Below are positions 1 to 11,399 of a stretch of DNA of 64,000 bases, piece by piece (position 1 is the first letter of the stretch; every line of letters starts with the position of its first letter). The notes beneath the pieces are model-generated. The model saw nothing but the letters and a program-made list of their open reading frames with translations. It made no database searches and was not told the origin of the DNA. Position numbers and translations under genes: made by a program. The DNA lies in contig NW_019775710.1 in the NCBI RefSeq assembly GCF_001039355.2, positions 99,177 through 163,176 of the forward strand, in the 5' to 3' direction. Source of the DNA: Lingula anatina. Taxonomy: Eukaryota; Brachiopoda; Lingulata; Lingulida; Lingulidae.

Positions 1-1986
1 ACTTTTAAAAAATGTATAATTTCTATAGCAGACAAACAGTCAAATGAATAGGCTAAGTATAGGAAACAGATTAAGACACAACATACAAATCTATACACAT
101 ATCATCCAACTTTTAGCTACAAATGTCATTATGTCTGGTAAATCACTGGAGCTTTACCTAGATCAAAGAGCAAGGTTTTAAATGTTCCAACACTATAAAT
201 GACCCTTGGCAAAAAACGCTAAGTTAAACATGAAATATGAGCTGTTCATCGTCACTTAACATGCAATCCACATAAAATAAGAGCATATCGATATCCCGCA
301 TCAAGAAAGGTAACATCCAAATTGGACGTTTAAGGTCTAGTCTAAACTGGTTTAGAACCCCCAGGTTTCATCTTATCACAGATGTATGGCAGCAAGTTTT
401 ATTCTAATAGGTTCACTACATCATCAAGCAGTTTACTTTGGGTGATCTCAATCAATTTTCTTCACTTATTCATGCATGCTGTGATCCCTGCAATTCAATT
501 TAAGTCAATATGTTTTACACAAACTCAAGTCAGGGAAGTAATTTTTTTATTTTTGAATAATTTTAAACCAAAGCAAAGGTAAAATGTCATAATAAAACAT
601 AATTTTGTCTTTTTTTTCTGTTTAACCAAATTAAATAATAAAAACTGCAGTATTTGAAGAAACGTCTACTTGTGACCATGAACATATTGGGCAATCCGAA
701 CATAAATGCACTCCACCAGTTGCAGATCGATTCAGGGGCAGTCCAAATAAGTAAAATGTGAACTTGCCCTAAGGCAGGGAACCTCAGGTATAGGACAGAA
801 GCAATAAATTACCAGGTAACCTATACCTGTACAAGGGAGATAGTCAAGGGGGAGTGATTCAGATTAATAAATTTAAATTAAGCAACTGGAAGTGTTATAT
901 CAACCCTCTTGCATACATCAATACTAAGTGAGGTAGAACTTCCTGTGGGGCTTTTGCAGTTGAGGTTAACGTGATATTAAGATGGATAAGTCTGAATAAA
1001 TATAACTGTTGATAAAATATGAGCAAACTTGCACCAATGTAAGGCTATCATGCCCTGCAGACCTTTTTAATATTAACTTTTCTTTTTTGGCAGACTACAG
1101 TCCGTATACAGCTACAAGAAATTTGGAATACAAAAGAAGCTGCACTGGAGGGGAGGGGGTGCATTATTTCAAATAATTTCATTGCAAAGTACTGATTTTA
1201 TTTTTTATTTATGTCACAGTGTCTATAGAATATAGCCGTTCATGTCATCATCCTGATAAGAAGGGAGATGAGATATTTTCATTCTAGATACTGACAGTCA
1301 TCCACCACAAGAAACAACATCTACCAAACAAACTATCACCGTTTTCCTTAAAACCATACCATAATACAAAAGAAACTACAATCTGAAGATGTGCCGCAAC
1401 CTCTGATGCCCCTCACTTGTATAGATGAGTAATTAAATTAATTTCCATGTCGAGTTGTTGACAGAGTAAACAGCACAATAAAGTGTGTGTTAGGTGTGGG
1501 GGTGGAGAAATCAAATGTGTTGACATTCCTGCTTAGCACAGCTGAATATCAAGGTGGTACCATGTTTTTATCAGATTCTTTCATAAAAATAATGATAAAA
1601 AGTGATTCATGGTACACCATGGTCATGATCCCTTTATCAGCCATGTTTAGTGCAGTATTCAAGAAGTTGAAATATCACAGCAATGAATGATATGTGTTGT
1701 TGCATTTTAGATTTTAATGCAAACTGGAGGCACCCAAATTTACCATTTGACTGAATGAAAAAATATTTTAAAAAACATTTCATTTTTCAATTGCATTTAT
1801 ATACATTTCTGTGTTGCATTCTCTTTATCTGATTATGATAAAAGCTTCAAAGATGGTACCCCTAATTCTCTTTAAAACAAGTAAAAAGTGATTTTTTAAA
1901 GGAAAAATCCATAATGAAAAGGACAATCTAAATTTCTAAATTGGACCATAATCATACACTTTCAGTGAACAAGATCGGTATTTCAC

Positions 1987-2029
1987 CCCCCGAGTCCTCG
2001 ATCTTCAGGTGGTCCCTCTTATCACCCAT
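1987..2029 (-). CDS. weak candidate second alternative first exon
   Basis: A locally GC-rich patch reads MGDKRDHLKIEDSG from an ATG and meets a possible donor (GGGG/GTGAAA) in phase 1, the phase the downstream filamin exons need. An AG directly precedes the ATG, so it could also be an internal exon. Donor is weak and the piece is short; chance is likely. Confidence 0.18.
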
Positions 2030-3060
2030 CTGAGCACCCCTCAGTAAACCCTCGAGACAGAACTAGATCAATAATGATCAGAAAGCCACAATAGATTGCA
2101 TCAACAAGCCGAATGTTAACCAAACAGTCTCCACTCTGTCCATTGTTAGCCTATGGGGACATAATACCCAGTGTGTAATGTAGGAAGGTATTCAGGTGTA
2201 CAATTATTATGCCTACCGCGGCCTGGGGAAACAGTGCAACAAGTTGACAAGGTGTCAGATTTAAAGGTCTTGCTACTGGACGTGTTTGCTGTCCTGACCA
2301 GAAATTGACCACTGTTTAGTTGTGCAGGGATTAAATATTCAGTCAAACTGGTAGTATGCTATGTGCTGGCTGGTGATAGGATGTAGAAGGTCAGATATTC
2401 ACCCTCTACTCAGTTTCCATCTCTACCGTTCCGTCTACAATTAAGATCACTATGCTCACTATGGTCACATTACAAAAAAAAACTATCAAAAAGTTTTCTA
2501 ATAACATTCTGGTAATTTTCACTTTGAAGAGCCCCTAAAAGATTCATTCATTATATCCTAATTGATTTTTTAATCACAAGATAAAGACTGGGTATGATTT
2601 ACAGCAATTTAGATCTTGCTGTCATAATGTGCATGCATCAGACCACACAAACCCAGTTCAGTATAGCTTTAAATGTATATGTGTGAATACCCATCACATT
2701 TCTCTTAAAATATCTGATATTATCAGTGGTTCTATTTATTATTTATCAAGTACCACCTTTTCTCAAGAGAGCTTATATGTACCGTCTAATCAGAACAAGT
2801 CACCTTTCCTTCCACAGATCATTGGCTTCATTCTAATCAAATAGAGTGGTTGTATCTGTAACTAACACTCATACTACATATCCTATCATCCTCTGTATCT
2901 ATATTACAATTGTAGAGGGTTCCCACTTGACAAGAATACTAGAATACAAAGTCCCTTAGTCTCTCTTGAGACTAGGGCCAATTGATAAGAATCCACAAGT
3001 GTTTTCATCAATGAATTAGATAAATGGCATCTTATAGATAGTGATCAGCCTGTGTTATAC

Positions 3061-3193
3061 CTGCTTTTGTGATAGTTTTGGATGTCAGCTGGTACTGGGT
3101 TATAGTCTCTCCATCCAGAGTTCTGCCAGTCGTAGAATCCAGAATAATAATCCTTTTCCTTAATCTCTGTGACTTCACCTGTGACTGTGACAT
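3061..3193 (-). CDS. candidate alternative first exon of a short filamin
   Basis: An ATG with adenines at -3 (TTAAAATGT) opens 44 codons and ends GCA G/GTATAAC in phase 1. The peptide starts MSQSQVKSQRLRKRIIILDS and continues TTGRTLDGETITQYQLTSK; I do not recognise it. Any filamin exon after the A/B pair must be entered in phase 1, so this exon can join them. A short upstream frame (MGAWVNGC, then stop) with a good start context precedes it. A second frame over the same bases is also open, so the reading frame is not certain. Confidence 0.4.
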
Positions 3194-4523
3194 TTTAACA
3201 GCCGTTTACCCAAGCACCCATGGTAATAAGGAATAGAAAATACCACACTCCCTGTCTTGGTGATGGAGTATAGTGTAATGAATATATTGCGGTCTTTTTT
3301 TTTAATGATGGTAGTACTATCAAATAGCAATTCTGTGACAATGTCTATACTGATTTGGGCAATCTTTTGTCACACCAAGGAAGATTAAGGGCAGTTTGTC
3401 ACCCATTGGGTCAAACCGGCTTCCAGCCAGGTAAGAAATATGTGTAATTACGGACACAAAATACAGGTGTCTTTTTTTATATAGAACCATATGTGATTAA
3501 TTATAATTGAGGTTTTGAGGTTCACCCTGCTGTCAAGGGCACACTTGTTTCAGTCAGGTTGTTCTTTTCAATGAAAGACCAAAGGCAATAAAAAAAAAAA
3601 ATCAGGCTATAATATGGCTTACACTAGCTGTCAGATTTCAATACAAGATATATTCAGTTCACTGGTTCTGCATAACAAATAAGTTAAAATAATAATAAAA
3701 AAAGACCTTACAAAAACAGAAAAATTCCACCTTTGAGTTTTTCAGTGGATGGATTACATGTGCAATATATATTGGGTGGAGTAAAAGCAGAACTAAAGGC
3801 CAATGTTACTATGTATTTACAAGCCTCAGACAGATACACTGATAACCTCTGTATCTCCCTCACTGTGGTGTGGTAGAACACAAACAAGATGCAGTTCACC
3901 ACCTGAACATTGCAGGCTTATCCACCTAATAAAAGTCCAGTAATAATCTATTTCCTTTCCCTTATACCTCACCACACCCAACATAACCATGGCCAGATCT
4001 GTTGTTCTTTTCAATAAAGAGTTGTGGGAACTCAGGTGCACAATATACTTCATCCTACCTCTAATTGACAAAACTAGACTTGTTATCATATATGCCCATA
4101 TTTTCAGACATTTACATTCTCTACCTTACATCCCAACCCCTACGCCTCAACCAACCTTTACACAGAATATTTCACCCTTTTTCACAGATCAATTCACCCT
4201 ATTTCCCACTTGCAGGCCACATGGTAATAACACTGACAACTGCATGTAATGTGCAGCAGCACGTTGAACAGAGCTTCACACAGAACACCCATACCCCTCA
4301 CCATCCAAAATCAACCCCCCCTCCACCCTAATCCCTCCTTCTGGCCTACCTTTCTTTTTCAGAATGAGTATTGGGTCCTCCGTGGCCATATGTCATTCAG
4401 TCATAACCCCGAGATCACCTGTAAGCAGCCCTCCTCCACTCAGCTGGCCAGACTTCCCCCCTGACTACATGTACACTGACTGTCTGTGAGCTATGTTATT
4501 CTAACACAGGGCCCCCATTCACA

Positions 4524-4727
4524 TTCCAGAACATAGGGTCATCAAGGCAGTGCCCTGTGACATGAATAGTGATTGGGACAAGGTGTGGGAGACTGGGGAT
4601 GGTGTGTAGGTATTCATGTTCCAGGGCACAGAAACCAGTCAGACAGTGCCCTGTGATGGTGATAGATAAGAGACTGGGTCTTTTTGGGGGAAAGCAGAAG
4701 GTGGGTCAATATCCATGTTCCAGGGCA
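4524..4727 (+). repeat. degenerate tandem repeat, about 95-99 bp unit
   Basis: TTCCAG motifs recur at 4524, 4619 and 4718, and CAGTGCCCTGTGA occurs in both full units. Two diverged copies and the start of a third. Confidence 0.6.
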
Positions 4728-7181
4728 TACAATTGGATGGTCAATATTCTATGGCATGGCTTTTGATTTACAATACATACTGGCAATCCCATTCAAAAGC
4801 ACATAAAAAATCATATCGTGCCCTAAAACATGTATAATTGAAAACAAGCCGACTGAAACTGGTTGTGGAAAAGTCACCCAGGTTCAAGCAGCCAGATAAC
4901 AGATAACGTGTCACCAAGTCCACCTGTGTGGAACCCTTTCAAATTGGGCATTAAGCTCATTAGGGCCAGGACCATGGATGATCAGATGGCAATCTGCAAA
5001 AGCTGTATGGCAAATTCTTGATCAGGTATCTCAGCGGGTTCAATGAAGTTTGTGTTAATGGCTGGTTTATTATTCCAGGGCTGGTGAGTTTGGGAGGGGG
5101 GATGTATTGGTGAGTATCACCTAGAGGTGTGATGAAGAGGAGATGACACTTGAAAAGCAGCAATCATTGCTGTTAAGTGTCATCTTTGGTAATTACATGT
5201 TAGTAATGACTGGAAATTGATTGTAATTTCTGAGACCAGTAATTTTAACTGGATTACTTTTGTTCTGGGTCAATCTCTCTCTTGCACTGGTGCAAACATT
5301 GTGTAAATTTATTACTATTTCTTTCTTTATTTATTTATTTATTTTTATGCACTTCAATATTTGATTATCAAATATTAAAAATTATCTTTGTGGAAGTTAA
5401 AATTTTCCTAACTGAATGTCTAAGTTTTTTATATCACATTACTGTTAACCTGAATGTGTTGATAATCATCTACAACAATATACAACCAGTAAATACAGAA
5501 AAACATTTTTTTCAACTGATAATCAAGATTTTGATACACAAAATTTATGGTGGCTGAAAAATCTCTCTTCATGACTAACAATTTAAGGCTGTATCTTGAA
5601 ATCCAGTGATAAATCATAGGTGATTCTCTCTCTACATATCACTGTAAATTATAATTCTGCACACTTGTAACTGTAATTATCTATTGATTATTTTAAGTTT
5701 TAAGCACTCTCCAATGGCTAATATTTGCTTCCAACTCCAATCCTCACATTTGCTTCGCATTAGTGCCCTTGTAGATGAATTGCAGCAATTACCAAGTGAA
5801 CATTGGATGAGATAATAAAATTACTGCCAATGTTGTGTCTGAAACAGTCCATGTTTACAGCCCTATCACTAGTTGTTTTGTCTGGAAGTCTTGATAATAT
5901 ATCACCTATGACACCAAGGGAACCAAGCAGAATCATGTCTTAGTATACATATGTCCACAGAGATAAGGAGAGGTTATCTGAGAACCAGTAATTCATTATA
6001 CTGATGTAAGTTTATATCTTTATCTCCGCCCTGGTCAGAAATTGATGCTCCTTTTTGAGTTTTATACTATTTGGGCACCTGAGGTCAAAGAAAGACTACA
6101 ACTGCAATAAAACTTTTTAACATGTGTATGCTCATAATAGCTGACCATTATCTTCTTCTGATTCTTTAAAACTTTCTCCAAATATTCAGACTTTTATAAA
6201 AACTCAACATCTGTGTAAGTGGATGGAGGGGGGGGGGGGGGGGATAACATGGAAGACAGGGAAGTAGGCCATGTCTGTAACATATATTTTCTTATGTTTT
6301 TTTCTACATCATTTTAAAAGCCAGCCGTACCAAAACAATTTACCACACTACACATGAAATATTCCCTTTGTTTCATGATCTGTCATTCAGTACACTCACT
6401 CTTTATAACAGTGCAGCACTTAATATCTAAAAATCCTCATTAAAAATGTTTTGTGGACTGCATGACCTAGAGGCTTTAATTCCAACATAACTTAATATAC
6501 TATGTGATAAAAATCAGGGCCTCTTCCAACACTCCTTTCATGTTTATAGCTGTCTCGCATTTTATTTTTTTCAGTTGCGATGACACAGAGGTGACAGCAT
6601 CGTAAATTCTGCCCTCTTACTTTCCTCTGACTAATTCAACATCTATATGAGGATTTGATTAATCATAAAACAAATGTCCTATCACATCAGTGTCCTCCTA
6701 TCTGATATAACACTGCCAGAACTGTATCTAATATGAAGATAAATTGGCCTTTGTTCATGCCGACAGGTACCTGATGGTCATATCCACTAATGTATCAAGT
6801 TATTATCATAACCAGTTCTGGACGCACACCTTCAAGTCATGTTTTATGAACTGAACACTGGACCATCTTGGTCACAGAGACTTATCAGAGAGGGTGCCAT
6901 CTGGTGGAATTGTTTGGAACTATATCAAAATACCTAACCTGATATCAGATATTACAAGTAAAAAGAACACATCAATCTATAAAATATTCTAAATTAAAAC
7001 ATCTTATCAAAAAAAAATCTACTTATGTCCATAAGCATGCATTTTTAACAAAAAATATTTAACCTCAGGGGAAAATACTATAATAATAAAACGAAGAATA
7101 ATAAATAACAACAACCACAACAACAATAATGATATTATATGAAAAAGAAAAATATTTAAAACAATACAACAAGGCATCTAC

Positions 7182-7322
7182 CTGGCACAGGTTGCTTATT
7201 GTAGCTAATACACAACTCGTGGCATCCCACTTCTGTTGGTTGATACTGGACTGTCACCGTTCCATTCTTGTTGTCAATAATCGTGGGCGTAGAGCGTCTT
7301 CCCGAAGGCATGATTATCTCAG
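7182..7322 (-). CDS. FLN: alternative exon B of the repeat after hinge 1
   Basis: A 141-nt exon, phase 1 both sides, acceptor CTGTCTGTCTCGATATTAG, donor CCA G/GTAGATG. It encodes [40 protein letters not shown] and NKQPVPG. About 31 of 48 residues are identical to exon A. It brings two cysteines (CHELC) that A lacks. Including both would duplicate the strands of one Ig domain, so the two are probably mutually exclusive. Confidence 0.9.
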
Positions 7323-10300
7323 CTAATATCGAGACAGACAGAAAGAGGGAAAGAACGATAAATAATAATCTGATTTACCTGGAATTGGTTGCTTGTTGTA
7401 CAGGATAGCCAGTTCATGCAAACCAACTTCAGAAGGCTGGTATCGGAGGGTAACAGAACCATCTTTGTTATCAACTATTTCTGGACGATGGCTCTTGCCA
7501 GAAGGAGTCGTAATCTCAGCTGGAAAATGCAACATGCAGAAAAACCTGTGTCACTAACCATGCTTACATGCAATGCATTGAAACATGTTCGTACAACACA
7601 CTGTGTATGAACTGGTGCATTTTAACCAAATCTACAGCAAAAGTATTCATCTAACATTTTGATAATACTCAAACGCATTTTTTCCCTCTTTTTCTATACA
7701 CAGAAACCTTTACTATGCACACACATCTACGATGCAAAGATAGCATATACTATACATGGATACATGGATAGATTAAATAGGTAAGAGAGATTCATTGTAC
7801 CGAAACACTTTATGAATCAGATTTTCACTTGCACCCAATACTCTAAACATTCAAAACATGCACACCTAAAAACCTCTACTACATTTGAAGATTACAAGGA
7901 TACACTTTCTGGTATCCTTTAGTCATTAATATAATTCTTATTGGCTTAAGTTAGTCCTAAAATGTATCATATCTTCATTTTATTATGATGAAATGCTATT
8001 TCCGAAAACTCCTTTAAATTCCTCAAAAAATTGCTCATAGCATTTTAAAATTTGAAAGATCCTAAAGTTACCATAAGCTAATGTTCATTCCACATTTCAT
8101 ATCCTTCCTTTTAAGACACACCATGCACTATTCATACAATCTAATATCCTCTTACATTCAACCAGGCAGAAAAACACTAAAAACTTTGCAAACAAGTCCT
8201 TACCATGGCTAAAACTCACCAAAAGTAATATTTATCCTACCATGCAAAGAATATATGACAGACTAATTTCAAACCCCCATTCACTTGGCCAAAATGTATC
8301 AAGGTGTTATATCTCTGGACAGTCTCACAAATCAAAGGAACTTTTAACTAAAAGATGGTCTTGACTAAATCTCTAGTCTACTTTAATCCAAGAAAAAACA
8401 GCAGCAATTCAATTAATTGAACTATTGAGCCCATTTTATAACAAGAAAGAGACAGTGTTTTAGAAGTTTCCACACTTAAACTTCTGACCAACTTTCATTT
8501 TAAGGTCCCTTGTGAGATCTGTCTGTGGAAGAACTACTGATAAAAAATGACTTCTCAGGAAAAACGCTACAAGTACAAATGCATTAAGTTGCTATAAATG
8601 CTCTTTTTTTTCTATACAAAGACAAACTGCACCACAAAGCAACATTCTTTGACTTCTTATTATCATTTATAACAAGACTCTTTTTTTTTTTAACTTCAAA
8701 TGTTTAAACTTCAAGGATTTTAAAATTTTTGGTGAAAAAGAACATTTTCTGACTTTCTTGCTCAAAATACATATAATTAATTTATAAACATCTCACTTTA
8801 TTTGATAATAAAGCTGTTTTGGGGTTGTATTAATATGCTTAGCAACACTAATCATTAATTCTCTATACAGTCAGACCTTTCACATGAAGGAAGCTTAAAG
8901 ATCTGATGTATCAAAGGGATACAAAAAGCCTTTTGGCATCAAGCAATATACTGTAGCAATATAATTGTACTGGTATATTTTGAGAGATAAACAAGAAATT
9001 AATAGCCTGGCTATCATATAAGAGAGTAAACTTAAAAGAGACAGCACGCTTGACAAGCCAATATACAACCTCCATGTGAATGGTAAGAAGTAAATTGGTA
9101 GCATAATCAGGGGCCAATTGAGGCCGTCTTCTGGGTCTTCCAGAAGACGGTCAGATTTTCAAGTTTACATTGATGGGCATCTAATTTTTTTTCTGTCGGA
9201 AGACGGTCAAAAATGGAGGATAGATCAACAAAGATAATTTGGAAGACTGTCAGAATTTATCTCTGGATCTGCCCTTGATAATTACATGACAGAGAGTCTT
9301 AAAAGACATACCAGTACAGCTGTATTGCTATGATATCATTCAATATGAAAAGGCCTCAAAATATGGACGTTATAACCTTTATAAGGCATTTCAAAATTAT
9401 AAACTTCAGAGAACACTACCAATAGTTTTGGTAGGGCTTTGCAACAATGATTTTCTCTCACCTTCCACAAAGTTAAAGACAGGGCCAACTGGGATGGTGA
9501 AGTCAACCTCCTGGTACAAAGCCTTGGCTGCTTGAAGAGCGTCAACTGTATCTGCTGTAATCTAAAATGTAAGAATTACAGGGATAAGATCATGAAAGAG
9601 AGCTATATTATAAAATGACATTATATCTGTCGATTTTCTATACAATTCGGGCTTTTTTTTTTTTTTTGGGTGCGTCGTGATTTAAAAAATCAAAAGAAAT
9701 CTTAAACCAGTGATTTGCTTTCAGAACAAACAGCTCAAAATGCTATGGTTTGAATACAAAACAAAATTGGTACATATACAAACATTAAAATATGTCTAAA
9801 GTTTTAAGTAGATTGTATAATATTATTATATAACATACAAAACACTCAAGTTATCATATAATATTTATATTCCAACTTGGCAGGCATTTTTACCACAACA
9901 AACTGACAGTCAATATCATATGGGTGGTATAAGTTGAGCAATAATGTGTATATGTACCAAAATATAGTATACCAACACAAAGAAAATGACAAAAAGTAAA
10001 ATTTAAACTTGAGCATTCCCTATTCAAAATAAAACATTAATTTTCTAGTGAGAACTAAAGTTAGGTAAAAATAAAAAAAAAAAAAAAAAAAAACTTGATA
10101 AATATCTAGTGAAATAAACAAGTGAATAAGTTGTAATGTTCAAAATATTGAACCACCTCAAAAGTAACGCATATAAACAAAATGCATATGAAATAAAAAA
10201 TAATAATAAAAAAAAGGAAAAAAGAAAAATAAACACTTCCTGACTCACAAGAACTAGTCAAAATCAAAATTCTAAGAAGAAAGACAACCTTTGTTAAACA

Positions 10301-11365
10301 TTCAAGTGAAGGTATTAAATAACCATAGAGTCTCGTTCCAAGAAGTTTTCACGATGATAAACAGTGACATGTTACCAGAAAAGTAGCAATAAGTACCTTG
10401 TTAACCTTTAGTACGGTTCCCAAGACAGAGAGCCAATAACAGATCATCTAAATCCCTTGATACTTATCGAAGATCCCATTGATTTTTTAATCTTTACTCA
10501 ATTCTATACTCCATTAGATATGTTGTTCAAATTGTTTCAATTTTTTTAAGAAAGGATATAAAAATGTGTTTTGGTGTACATAACTCTGATACAAATAAAG
10601 TAAATAAAGTATATAATTTTGAAATAATGTGTTTAATTCAAAAGGCAGTCATTTCGTTTTGATACAAGGTAATAACCAATTCTGACAAATAAAATTCTCA
10701 CTTTATATACTGCTTATGTTATGGGAAGATTGGGACAGCAAAAAAGGTTGATATTTGTATCAAATATTAAAGAAAATGTGCCAGACCCCGTATAGTGTCT
10801 TAAAAATTTCAAGACAAAAATCGTATTATATCATTCAATATATCTATTATCAGATATACATTACATAGTAATTGAAGTGTATAACTTGGCAATTTTATCT
10901 ACCTCAACTTTCCCTGTAGTCTAAGCAGATTGCATGCTTAGTTATAATATACAGTGAACTTGCAAAGAAAGTGCACACAGCAGAAGCAATTCCTAGATCT
11001 ACTGTCAATATAAAGATGTATATAATGTATATATGATATTTGATGCAGAATATATAGTATAAGATCAGCATGCGTATACCTTCTTATATTGTGTATGTTC
11101 CTCCACCGTTTGGCAAGCCTAGAGGAGAGAAGAGAGAGAGGAAAGCATGCCTTAGTACAGGGTAGAAGAGCACAATTATTCAGAGAAGTTGGTTCAGGGA
11201 AGCAAGCAGACCTACACATGTAGCCAGAAGTTTCTAAGGGGGAGGGGAGGGGGGGGTCTTTTTTTCCTGAAAAGAGGGCCTCTTTACCCCTTAGGTTGAC
11301 CAACTTGAAATATGCCATAGAACCTAGATCAAATTTTGAATAACTGGACCTCATATGGCCAAAAT

Positions 11366-11399
<34 letters not shown>

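Larger units (their letters stand above)
1..7181. other. intron or 3' part of the locus: no rod exon seen
   Basis: The exon that should follow pair A/B (with SPF-type ending and a GPG start) was not found here, so the rest of filamin appears to lie left of the window. Apart from the two candidate start exons, I see a degenerate tandem repeat at 4524-4727, a G run at 6228-6242, and AT-rich filler. Confidence 0.6.

Noticed and set aside
4363-4420. Plus-strand exon-like segment (TTTCTTTTTCAG ... CACCT/GTAAGC)
   Set aside because: Good splice-like signals, but isolated on the strand opposite to filamin, with no partner exon.
10395-10415. 9-nt exon-like segment in a hinge intron
   Set aside because: Too short and acceptor too weak to separate from chance.
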